A stretch of DNA of 64,000 nt from Margaritifera margaritifera (lineage: Eukaryota; Mollusca; Bivalvia; Unionida; Margaritiferidae), in the NCBI GenBank assembly GCA_029931535.1, contig JAQPZY010001517.1:3108001-3172000 (forward strand), written 5' to 3'. The translations under genes and the position numbers were made by a program. The notes under the pieces are model-generated. The model saw only the letters and a program-made list of their open reading frames with translations. It was not told the origin of the DNA and ran no database searches. Below are positions 42,401-56,085 of this stretch, one piece after another (position 1 is the first letter of the stretch; every line of letters starts with the position of its first letter).

Positions 42401-45400
42401 CCTCTGTCCCGGAATGATCATCTGTTTATGATACCTGTCCAATAAAGTACGACCGAATGACGAGTGCTATAACTAGGAAAAAAGAAAATAATTCGTATCA
42501 AAATCGCTCCAATCATATTTTATTTTGCTTTATATTACTATTCAAACAAAAACAAATCATAATTCCTGTGTGTACACAGATATATACACCGAGAACATGT
42601 AAATACCTGTGTATTTCGGTTTTTCAGTGTATTTCAGTGTTTCAAGTAACCGGTCAATTTGTATTGCTCAAATGGAATGCCAACAGAGATAATAATTTTT
42701 ATGGCCCCACTGATTGCAGGGGAGGGATATATTCATACCTGCCAACTTTCTAGACAGTGCTGGGGAGACAGAGACTAAAAAGGGGGTCAGTGTGCATCAA
42801 TGAATCAACATTGTACTATTGAAAATAAGTTGTGAACTAGTTCTATAAACACGCAGAAAATGAATAGAAATTCAATTTTGAATGATGAATTTTGTTTTAA
42901 GCTGTTTTCTTTGAAGAATTTAATAAACTTCCAAACAAAACTAGCTAGTATACGTGGCTGTTTCATACATCACCACTCACACATACATAATATATAACTA
43001 TAAACTACAGCATTTTCATATATCACCTCTCATTCACACACATGTGGACAATCGTTGTGATTAAATAGTACATTAAATAGATGGGAATGCCACACCAGTG
43101 CACCTGAAATGGCATAAATACAAAACTTAACCAAGGTGTGACGAGTGGGCAGACATGGAAACACTATATGCCCCTGCAAATGTTGTCATGGGGTATAAAA
43201 ATGCATGAAGTTTCTGTTTCCTGAGCATAATGTCTTATGGAAAGGCCAAATTATAATTAAGTATATTTAGTACCTTATAATTAAGTATATTTAGTACCAC
43301 TTAATGAAATGAGATCCATGACAATATCCAACTTATGAGCGGATCTGTGTTACAGTAAAGGGCCTTACAGTGAGGCAGTGCTATATCTTTTTCAAAGCTA
43401 CCACTTTTGATGAAAAAAAAAAAAAAAAAACTTACCTGAAGTGTCGAGATTTTCTGACCATTCTTTTTAAGGTATGAATCTAATGTCCCATTCTGAGGTA
43501 TGACAGAGTTTTTGGAACCTGTCCTTTTGCTAATTATGGAATTGGACTTGGACTTTTTAGCCAGCAAATTTGGGCAAAATGAATTCTTTGAATACTTAGT
43601 CAACATATCCAGTGCACTGACCAACTTACTAGGATCATCTACTTTGTCATGTTTATTACATTTTGAGTTTTCTAAACACTCCTTTCCCTTGTCCTTCTCA
43701 TCACATTTTGAGTTTTCTAAACACTCATTTGCTTTGTCCTTCTCATTACATTTTTTGCTTTCCGAACAGTTAACAAATCCTGAGCCATGATCAATTTTCT
43801 CAGCCAAAGAATTGTTGGAATTGTCTATTTTGGAATCCGAGTCGGATTTCACCAAGTCCTCCTTATCCTTCCTCTTTTCATTGTGTCGCTTTATCTTCTT
43901 AATTTCATCAGGAGGTCTATAACTTCCTATTTTAACTCTTTTTCTCTTATGTCTCATCAATTTTTCAGGAGAAAGGGGATACTTTAATGGGAATTTTAAC
44001 AGAGACTTTTTGGGAGACACAGGTTTTGACTTTTTATCAAACAAAGACTCATCACCATCTCCAGATTTTAAGTTCACACTACATATTGGCAGTCTATTCT
44101 TAATAATAGTTTTTTTACTTGGTTTTGGTGCCAGGTCCAGCACACCGGCCTTTTCTAGTTCTTTCAAACTGAATGTAACATTGGTAAAGTATTTTACAAT
44201 TGAAGCTTCCCTTGAAACAGACATGGGAACTCCCGACTTCCTGGCTGTAGCTTTCTTTGGAACAAGTCTATTCAAAGTGATTAAGCTTTTATCACTAATT
44301 TCACCTGCAAGATTACTTGCATTTCTAGCTGAATTTTCCTTTATACAGGCAGGTGAGGCAACACTCATTTTTGAATATAATGTAGTATAATCAGACTGGA
44401 TAGAAGGTTGAGCATTAATTACTTTCACGTTCTCTGACTGGAGAGCTGTCTTTTGGACATTTTCTGGAATGTCACTGTCAATTTCTGTTGATTGCATTTT
44501 AAGTAATGAATTATGTTGACTACTGTCATTAGGAACATCTTGTGATAAAACTTTACAATCCCCACAGTCCATATCTCTAGTATGTCCATTCTTTGCTTCT
44601 TGAAAATCTTCTGAAACTGACTTTTCAGAACTTTCACTGCGTAAAGTCTTCATTTCTGCCCGGATAGAACTAATACCATCATCAAATTGTTTAATGTTGT
44701 CCAAGTCAACATTCATCACAGAGCTAGACTGGTCCATTTGATAGTCTTCTAGATTAAGATTGGTTACAGATTTGGACTGGTGTATTGGATCTTTCTTAAA
44801 TATCTCCTCTTGGTATACAGACCAACTCACTTCCATATTCTCAAAATTGTTCTCAGTTCTTGCAATAAAAAAATCCTCCTTAAAACTGTAATTTTCATCT
44901 GGAGTTACTACACTATTTCAAGTCTGTGTGGTAGGCTCAACAGGATCAGAGGAATGAACATAACTTGAGTTACATGAGTTACATGATACCTTGTTATAAC
45001 ACAATTCAATTCTCAATCTGCATATAACACTGTCACATAATGGCTGCCTAATTTGCTTTTCAAGTTTATTTTATGTCCTGACTGACCTCTACTCATATGC
45101 TGACAGATACCCAAACATTAATTCAATAAAGAATGAAAAAAGTAGAGCCTGAAGGTCAGGATTAATGTTCTTTGCTGTCCACATCACACAGTAAGGTCAG
45201 ATTTTCATTTAGTTTGGGGCTATTTTAATTATTCCCCATTGTTATATGAACTGGCAGGCAGCAGAATGAGCACTTTGACTTACAACAAACAATGGCTCAG
45301 TTCCTGTGTCCAAAAACTGCCAAGCATGAAATAGTGTTTAATAGTGTTTTACTTTAATAATCATTACTTGGCAGAGTTGTCTTTGGATCAGTTCACTTTT

Positions 45401-48098
45401 ATGTAACAATGAGCACATCATTATTTTATAGGATAATCTTACCTCTAGATAGGATCAGAATAGCTTTTCTTCCAACTTTAATTAAGCCAGTATGGCATCT
45501 TGCTCAGATGAGTTTTAGGTTTGAGGTTTATTCACCCATTTTGGTCATTATACCATGTATTTGAGACATATGACTTCAAGTAAGGACAGCAGAAACTATA
45601 CACTGTAATTAATTCTAACTTATTGAAGTAGTTTGATTACACTATGGTAATTGCTAATAGATTTATTCTAGTGGCAGTTGATAAAATATTTGGATCTATT
45701 TTAATTACAATAATGTATTCTAGGTACTCTTATCAGTTAGAATTAATTACAATGGCTAAAATGCATGGAGCAATGACCAACATTGGTAGATAAACCTTAA
45801 TTAACACTCAACAAAATGTTCATTTTAGCTACACTTTTTATGTGTACAAGTCTTAGGGCCACCAAAATATAGAATACGTATTTGCCTCCTCAAAGAATTG
45901 TGCCATTATAACTGTTATTATTTGGTTAACACAGCACTCCATGTTGTGACTAAATGATTGCATTTACAATTAAAAATTCAGATATGTCAAGTGAATTTAG
46001 ATGTCAACTGGATGCCCTCTGTCAACCTTCATAATCATAATGCTTTGACCAAAAAATTGCATAACACTTTATAATTACAAGCATATACCATGTTTTAATG
46101 CTAAAAACATGTGGCAGATAAATTTTATTTTCTGCATAATCACTTTTCAGTTGAGACTGACAGTTCCTGTATCAAGTCACCATATTTACATGCTGCCTAG
46201 AAGTGATCAGTCTAATACATTACTTGTAAAGTCAACCTTAGCTAATGGTACAGATGTGAAGAAATGCGGACATGAAGACCAATTGCAAAAAAGTAAAATT
46301 AGTCAGTTGACTAAACATACATATGAACATAGACATGACTAAATCTTTATTAATATAGACTATCAACATTGATATGACTGCTTTTTTTATTAATATAGAC
46401 TATCAACATACAGAAGATGAAGGCTTTGTTAATATAGACTATCAACAGAGATACGACAAAGGCTTTATTGACATGAAAAACTTCCTAATGACAAAGTTTG
46501 AAATTCTGGAAACGAGTCCTGAATTTGTGTTTAAGTATATTAAAAAAGCCACAGGACTTGATATGATTGGACCAAGGCTACTAAAGGCAGCTGCAGCTGC
46601 TATAGTAAAGAGTATAGCTTTTATTTTCAATCACAGTATTAGGTCTAATAAATTTCCACAGACTTTGAAAACTGCCAAGATACCTCCACTGCATAAAGCT
46701 GGAACAAAAGATGATGTAAATAACTACAGACCCATCTCTATCATTCATTATCTTTCCAAATTACTAGAAAAACATGTACATGATTCTTTTATCAACTATT
46801 TGAACACGTAAAATCTTATTCATGATAATCAGTCTGGCTTTCAATAGAATCACTCATGTGAAACTGCACTCATATCTACGATTGCTAAATGGCTACAAGC
46901 ATTAGATAAAGGAGAAATGGTTGGCATTATTATGGTTGATTTTCGTAAAACTTTTTATCTTGTAGACCATGAAATTTTGCTTGAAAAACTGAAAATCTAT
47001 CATTGTAATGAAAACTCCCTTGGAAAACATTAATTGTGGAATACCACAGGGCTCTATCCTTGGACCTCCGTTATTGATTCTATTTATTAACAACATACCC
47101 CTTAACTCATTCAGCCCCAGCACTGTTATCAGTATCACTGCTGCTATGCCCCAGCAGCACTAAGCCGTGTCTAGCTGCTTGTGCCCCAGAGAGTTTTTAC
47201 CTAGTTAGAAAATTTTGTAAACATCATGCACATGCATTTATTCTTACCTTAATTTCTCTTCTTATATCCAATAAAAATCCATGAAATTTTCACCAATTGT
47301 TCCAAATAAATTTGTCTACACAGTCATGTATTTTTGAAGCTATTTGTCCACTAAAATCATCGATTTGGACAGACTGAAGATGATCGTTCCAGTTCACAGA
47401 TCCGCAAGAACTGTATCATCATCGCCATCAGCATCCTCTTCTTCTGACGATTCAATCTCAGAAACTTCTATGTCCGAGTCTAAATCTCGTAAAATATCCA
47501 ACTGCTGAACATATCTTTTCTCTGCTTGCTCAATATTTTCGAGATCAAACCCGAATAAAATTCCTCTTTTTCGCTCTCACCATCATCAAATATCACTCTT
47601 AAGTCCGCCATTGTTTACGATTTTTCATGAATGAAACACGTGTAGTAAAACTGCTCTCAATTATTAACCTTGGTTTATGAATAATTCAAATTTACACAAA
47701 CGAACGTAAAATCATTTCTGATTGGTATAATATCGTCAGATTCTTGGAAAAACCCCATTTGTAACCAATCTGAGACGTTGTTACTAACACACATTCACCA
47801 CGACTGTAGACGGGATCGGCCATTGAATGCAGTAAACAAACCACAACTACAGGTGGGATCGGCCATTGAATGCAGAAAATGAATCACGCCTATAGGCGGG
47901 ATCGGGGCCGAATGAGTTAAGAAAGGAAATTCCATTTCTTCCACTGACCTCCATGCAGACGACACTACACTATCTGAGTCACGTAAAACCAAAGCTGAAC
48001 TTGAAAATAATTTACAAGATGCTCCTAACAGACCCATAGTATGGTGCAAGAAAAACCGCATGATTATAAATACGGAAAAAAAACCCCCCTTCTAGTTA

Positions 48099-48145
<47 letters not shown>

Positions 48146-51100
48146 CTAGATAGTGACAAACTCCAAGTTCTGTTTGACAATGTTAACCTTAATATGACCT
48201 CTCATGATAAAATTCTTGGTGTATTTGTAGATAACAATCTAACTTGGTCTATTCACATTAAACATGTTTTAAAAAAAAAAAAATCAGAACATTCATTCAC
48301 TTTCAGTATAGGGTCATCTTTATAAAAGTTATATTCAGCCATAACTGGACTATTCTAATGTAATTTGGGGTAATACCTCTAATTCAAACATAACAAAACT
48401 TAAAAGACTCCAATATAGGGCAATAAGGTATGCCATTTAATTCTAGATCAATGTATGGACAATTTGCAGGATGCAACAAATTATATAAAAAATGTACCAA
48501 TATATGAAAGAATATTCTTCAGAAAGGCCAAATTTATGCATAAAGTGTCCAGAAAAGCCATTCCTATCTACCTAAGCAACGTCTTTCACCAAAGAGATGC
48601 AGATGGTACCGGTACTCCAAATTTAAGGTCTGTTAGAAGCAAAAATTACATTATGCCAAACGCTATGAAGGAATTGTTTAAAAATAGCTTCAATATACAG
48701 GTCCAGTGGTATGGTACAACATTCCCAGTGACATAAGGCAGACTCCTGGCATTTCTTCTTTTCATAATCAATGTCTTAAATGGATGAAATCTCAAGACAG
48801 TCGAACAGTTCCAAGTAATATAAATACCTACTGCTTTTCTCTATTTATACATGTACATCTTTTTCACATATGAATTTTTAAATACAGTATGATATTTTAT
48901 GTATTTTTTATGTGCTCACTGATGCTTGTGCATGTGTTACAGAGTTGAAACTTTGTTTGATTTTCAGAATAACTCAGTTCTTTAGTGTTAATCCTTAAAG
49001 TGCTATATAGTTTTGTAACACAAAATCCCTCAATGCTGATTTGTTTCTGAAATGAAGTGAAAATTGTACTCTGATTTTAAACTGCCTGTATTTTAATTAC
49101 TGTACATAACAGATACACAAACCCTATATGAAAAATAATTATTGATGTCTCAACTTTATTATAAGCATCAAGTCACATACTAGTATGTAACTTTATCATA
49201 TTTGCACTTGTATCTGTATTTTTTTATCTTTTTTAATGAAAAAGTTTAAATATGTCTTTGAAAAAACTCCATTTATTTGAGACTCAAATCATATATATGT
49301 ATGTCTGTTACAACTTTATATCCAAGTTGTGAAAATCACAGGTATAGAATAGGTAACAGTTAATGAGCATCCAGTCAAAGAACAAAACAAGTAAGTTTAC
49401 ACCCTAAAGTTTGTAATAAATGTTCACAAAGCTTTGCATTTTTCTTGTTATTTATTCTAGTATATGTCTGCCATCTAATGTCCACTTATGAGCTTACAAA
49501 GACAGTCACTTTTATATCAATCTTGTGGATGTCAGCAGGATAAAAGAATCAAACAGACATTTATAGTTTTTATATATGCATGGTTTTAGTCTATAAATCA
49601 GTCTATTATACAGAAAATAACTAACACAATTAGCCCATATCCCCAAATCATCAGCTAAAAAGTTATCATTTGGCTAGAGAAGCACCAGGCTCTGGTAGTC
49701 AGCCCCCAAATCAGCTGCAGTAGTGACTCCAACAGCTAGGCTGAGCAGTGAGCCACTACAGTAGCACTAATAGTTAACTCATTAACCCCAGGAGATTCTT
49801 TTCATTTTTGCCTGAAATGGGGGTAGGAAACGCATTTTTTTTAGGTTACTTCTGAATGCAGCAAAACATATCTGCTTAAGAAAAGAAAGTTTTTCGTTTA
49901 GCCAGATGCTTAGGTGTATCAGAAACATTGTTTTTGATTGGCTATTATGCTCACGCATATGCAGAAGGGTAAAAGTTGGACTTTTTTTCTTCTTTTTTTC
50001 CCCGTATTGGATCCCCGATTTTTGTGTCCTGGAACCTTTTTACTCCAAATCTCAAACTTATCCTACTTTTTGCAAAGGTTCATCTGTCTGTGTGCAGTTC
50101 GGACCGGTCTGCATTAGATCTAAGGCCAAAAAGTCTAAAATCAGGACACAAACTCCGGTTCCAGAACTGGCAATTTTCAACCTAAAAAAAAATCGGGTCT
50201 CAAAAAATGCATTTCTTCCGCTGTATTTTTTAATGCGAGTAGAAAGTCTACATTATTTGGTATCATTGTAGAGCTACATCTGTCCACTTTCATGAAATAC
50301 CATCCACTTTAGTGTATCCTAAATGATGTTCACATTACAGAGCTCGGAAGTAGGGTACAACCTCATGACACATAAACATGGCGCTAGGGGTTAATGAGTT
50401 AAAGAGTTAAATAAAACTAGAAATGTGTTATGGATCACAGATGCCCCAACACAGTGCATGAAAAGGTCTCACTCAAAACTGAACCATGGTGTGATGGATG
50501 GGCAGACAAGGGTAACACTACAGGCCTATACAGGAAATTTACTATCCTAGGGCTAGCAGACTGTCAATAATTTTGAACCCTGCACTATATTGCCCAACAA
50601 ATGTTGTGGTGTGCTATAAAAAATGTACAAAGTTTCTGTCTTTAAAATCCATTATCAATGAATATCAGAATTCAGTTTGCATCCACTTTCCATCATTTAT
50701 GATTTTGTCATGAATTACCGTATATACTCGCGTATAAGCCGATACCAACTGCAAACTGCATAGACCCAGGTCTATGCAGTTTGTAAGGACTAATCAGTAG
50801 AACAACATAAACCCTGATCTGCCTGCATTTGGACCCCAGTATATTCGGTACTCTTAATTGTCACTATTTGTTTGCTATGGAATACAGCATTAACTTCTAA
50901 GTGCAGCCTTGGCTGCTCTCACTAATTCATTGGAGAGTTTGAAGGTTTTATTAGTGTTGGAATAGCGTACTGTTGTTCATACTTGGGCAAAGGTCTAGCT
51001 GAATTTTTCTGAGCAATGAAAATGATATTTCTGAATCTGCACTGCTGTGAGGGAGTGTCAAACATGTAATGGCACACTACAGAGCTCCAAATTCTAAATG

Positions 51101-54100
51101 GGCAAGTGACCCTAGCACTTTTTCCCCCCATGGAAAAAAAAAAAAAAAAAATTGCCGAAATTGATTTGTGCATCTAACTGAGCCGGTTTTGCCCAGTACT
51201 ATGAAGCGCTTGAAATATTATTTGATTTATAACTGTATATACTCGCGCATAAGTCAAATAATTTAGGAAAAAATAAAAAATTGGAACGGGGGGGGGGTCA
51301 GCTTATCCGCGGGACAAGGTCAATACCTATACTTGAGAAGTTTTAAGTTTTCTTGTCGACTACTGGTATATATTGCTGTTAGCCAGGAAACCTTGGTACA
51401 GGAGGTCATGGGGGTTCAGGTTAGACAGAAGCCATTAGCCAGAAAACATTAATACAGGAGGACCTATAGGTTCAGGTTAGACAAAAATGGATGCTGTTTT
51501 ATGGGTCGGATTATCCATGGGTCATGCACTTTTTAATGTTTTTGCCTATTCAGTTTTGGGGGTTGGCTTATACGCGAACGGACTTATACGTGAGTATATA
51601 CGGTATAATGTTAAAAAAAAGAAAAGAAAACACTACCTGCCTACCCTAATTTTAAAACCAGTGCAATAGGAAACACACATTTTTTTTAAAACTAGCCTGA
51701 GATATCAGCGTCAATTCTTAAATAGGGCATAGAAGAAACAGATGAAGTGTCCTCCCTTGTAATTATTATATAGTACATGTAAGCAACGATAGGAAAGGTC
51801 AGATAAAAGACTGACAGTCTTTTACATGCAACTTTACCTCGTAAATCTAACAAAAGCCGGTAAAGATTTATACAGCCATGTTTTGAAATATGATTTGCAT
51901 AATTCTCATTTGTTCTAACCCTCTAAAGGATTGAATCTTGGGGGATTTACACGATTAACTCAGAGAGAACTTGGACATTGTCCGATTATTCCGATTTTTA
52001 AAAATAGCATAAATAAACATTGACTGGTGACAACTGAAACTTTACTAACCATCAGACTATTAAAATTATGCAAACTACTAGTCTGACAGGAAGTTTACTA
52101 GCCTCTGACTTGTGGACTATTGCAAATTTTGAGCCCTGCAACGTCAGAAAAATATTTTTGTACTTGTGAGTAAAATGGTTGGGTGCAAAAGAAATATCCT
52201 GCATTCCCTTAAAACATTATGGTTGTCTAGTCCACTGTACATTATCAGTAGATGTATGATCACATTATTAGGCTGCAGGATCAATTGCATATTTGATGGT
52301 AGGGATCAATAGCAAAGCATGCTTTGTTTTACGTTCTGTTCTGGAATTATGCACATGTATTTGCTGAATTTATCTACTTTAAATAGTTTTATTAATGATT
52401 TGCTGTATATCACTAGAAAATTGAGCACTCATAAAAATATGCAGCAACTTCAAATCTCAACTTCCACTTTCCACAATCTAGCATACCTGCATTTTGTAAA
52501 TATGTGAATGTTAAATTCGAGCCCTGTATCTTAAATCTATACAATATCCCCGATCTATATGTTTTGTTCTTATCATATTCATGCCAAATTTAATAATACA
52601 CTGTGATGGAGTTATATAATAACTTACTAACAGACACATTCTGCTGTGCATAATGACAATAGATTTGGGTCTACACTTACTAATAGAAACATTCTGCTGG
52701 TGCATTATGACAATAGATTTTGGTCTACACTTACTAACAGACACATTCTGCTGGTGCATTATGACAATAGATTTGGGTCTACACTAACTAACAGACACAT
52801 TCTGTTGGTGCATTATGACAATAGATTTGGGTCTACACTTACTAACAGACACATTCTGCTGGTGCATTATGACAATCGATTTGGGTCGAAGCTTACTAAC
52901 AGACATTCTGCTGGTGCATTATGACAATAGATTTGGGTCTATACTTACTAACAGACACAATCTGCTGGTGCATTATGACAATAGATTTGGGTATACACTT
53001 ACTAACAGACACATTCTGCTGGTGCATTACGACAATAGATTTGGGTATACACTTACTAACAGACACATTCTGCTGGTGCATTATGACGATAGATTTGGAT
53101 CTACACTGACCACAGCTGGCCACATGAATCAGTTAATATGGTAAATGAAAACTGTGTCAAAGAGTCAAAATAACTGATCCAGGTTCTGTGCATCAGCATG
53201 AATTTAGCATCAATTCATGGTCTTACTAAGCAGAATGAATTGTTTCCATAGTGTTAAATGTACCATTACAAAGAATGCTGACTTGGCATTTGGTTTTAAC
53301 TGCTGAAATTTGGAAAGTTTTCTTTCAGGGGTGCAAAGAAATACTCAAAATTTGTTTATTTAGGTACATGTACAAACTTTCCATAGCATTATTTTAAAGC
53401 CAACGTAGAAATGGTGCTAACAATTAATGCACGACAAGGGTTTTTCACTGTCAATTTTGGGGTCGAATATGGGCTGCATTCCTAATCCCAAAATTATGTT
53501 TATATTCCCAATTTGACCCGAAAATTCCCAATTCTGGCAAAGAATGGGAAATACTTAAATGACATACATGTACTTCTTGAAATACCTGTAGTTTTATTTT
53601 AAAGATCAGAACAGACAAAAATCACCTTATAAACAAAAATATATTCTATGAGATCACTGGTAATCTTTATTTTCCTTGCAATGGAAAATTTGCCAGTTCA
53701 TTCTGATTGCATGCAATTTTCCCAACTCCATTGGCTCCAGGCCCCATTTCAAAAGACCTAGGAAAAATATTGACGACACCATCATATTAGGCAACAAAAA
53801 AAAAAGATGTGTTTCCGGCCGGCCAACCGTGCCTGTTTATCATTGCCAACCCTAGCACTTTTTTCCACCAGGGTAAAAAAAAAAACATTTAAAAAATCAC
53901 ATTGCCGAAATTGATTTGTGCATCTAATTTTGGCCAGTACTTTGAAGTGCTTGAAATATTATTTGATTAATATATAATTAAAAAAAAAAAAAACTACCTG
54001 CCCATCCTAATTTTAAAACCAGTGCAATAGGAAACACACATTTTTCTTTTTCCTTATCAAAGCACATGCAAGCAATGGAATCCATACACCTGGTTTCATA

Positions 54101-56001
54101 ACTTCTATTTCAAATGTGATACTAGTCTAACACTAAGTGAATGGATGTAAACTGCCTGCCTGTGCTTCAATATTTCAACTTGATCAGGTATTGATTCTTT
54201 GCACTGTTTTGACTTTGGGTGTAAACCAACATGACCCTCTGAACTTGACTTGGCCCACACTTCACCCAGGGTATGTAAAACAGAAGCATGTACACTTCCT
54301 TATGGTTTTACATGTGACCCATGCCTTACTGTTTACAGTACTTTCTCAAGACATTTACTTGCAACAATCTTTTAAACCCTTTAAATATTTTATTGCAACA
54401 AAGATCTCAAAGCTAAAATGTACCGGTAATAAGAAATTAACAATCATTAAAATAAGAGAACCCGGTCAAGATGGCATAAATGATAAATTGTACACAATGT
54501 ACCCAAGATACCATAGACCCGAGGTACATATTTTCATTACTACCATATTTTTCTATGTATAATGTGCACTTTTTATACCTATTTTTCTTATTTTCAAGTA
54601 GTTAAGCCCCAGGCGAAATGGATGGCATGTTGCCGTAGCATGTGCTGATATCAATTGCGTCAACAAAACAAACTCTTGCACATTCACAGGCATGTGTTTC
54701 AATAGCTGACTGACCAGTTAACGCTTTCGCCCCGCAAGATATCGCTGCCCAATTTCCGCAAATTATCATTTGATGCTGAAAACTCAATAATCTGTGTTTC
54801 AAAACAAAATCATATGTATGTAAATAACTATTTGTGTTTTAAGAAGAGAATCGGTGAAAAACACTTTCTAAATATATCGTTTGAAGATTTTAACTGATGT
54901 GCTTCCATTTTTTTCTTAATAAAATCAGTTTGAAACCGTAAGTGAACCTGCTAAGGGGTAATAATGGCGGACATCGCTTTGTCTTTGAAGTACGTCTTCA
55001 TTAGATTGTTTTCGTAATTCATTTAGCACAAACATTAAGGAAATTATAAAATTCGTAGAAAGCAAAGTGTAACTATTATGTCATAAAAGGTTTAGCAATG
55101 AAATAAAAATTTGTTGGTCAGAAACGTACGGGACAATTTTATGTTGTAGAATTGATAAGCGCTGTAACTTAAGGTCAAGGTTGTTAGCTTACATCACACA
55201 TTTTTGTGCAAATACGAGAAAATGTAGGAAAGAAAAAATATCCAACCAGTACACAACGTTATTACGCACACGAAGACAAATATTAAAAGCATACATTTTC
55301 AATCCCATCTAGAGATTGTTGCAACGAAGCTAGAAAGTGAGTGGTCATCCCATGAAAATCCCTGTTTCTAAAAATAGATGCATCTACTTTTAAAAACAAT
55401 AACAAAAATGACAGTCAAAAGATTCACATTTAATTTAGACTCAACTCCCTCAAAATGCAGTTGTAAAGATGAGATTAATCATCAGTGACCACTGTGGTTT
55501 GAATGAATGAACACTATGATGTTAAAGACACATGTACATGTGCTCTCATGTGCGTGTTATAGCCTAATATAGGGGTTGTTTCAAACAAATTTGATAATGT
55601 TTTCGACTCTCATTTTCTAGTGAAGAAACTAACCAAAAATTAAATTTGTTTTCTAAGTGGCAGTTGGTTAAGTATTTTTACCTATTTATAATTATAATAC
55701 TGTAATTTAGGTACTGTCAGTTAAAATTAATTACAATGTATAGTTTCTGCTATGCTTTTTTGACGTCATATGGCCAAAATACATCGCATATTTCTCTCGA
55801 AACACACACACTTTTAAGTATGAATGCATTGCATATGAGTATGATTCATTCATACACTTACAAAATGTGTTTATAACATACATACAAAATAGAGAATTTT
55901 CTACTTGAAGATGAAATATTGCTTAAATGTTAAATGCAAATATGCATAATGAGAAATACAGGACACAGTTCAAATAAGAGAACCTTAGCACACAAACACA
56001 T

Positions 56002-56085
<84 letters not shown>

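Larger units (their letters stand above)
43265..44940 (-). repeat. Second copy of the intragenic EHMT segmental duplication
   Basis: Direct-orientation duplicate of 58300-60535, about 15 kb downstream in transcript direction and inside intron 2. In one aligned stretch of about 160 bases around the ARKS codons I counted 17 differences. Homology ends near 44940, in the codons for the TTQTQNS-like stretch. Confidence 0.88.

Noticed and set aside
44010..44390. 126-codon plus-strand frame (and similar ones at 59138 and 58724)
   Set aside because: These are antisense shadows of EHMT exon 2 and its duplicate.
52511..53144. Several repetitive open frames on both strands
   Set aside because: Produced by a 54-base minisatellite; no start, splice or family support.
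54137..54562. 141-codon plus-strand open frame
   Set aside because: No recognisable motif, in repeat-rich intronic DNA, without a partner exon.
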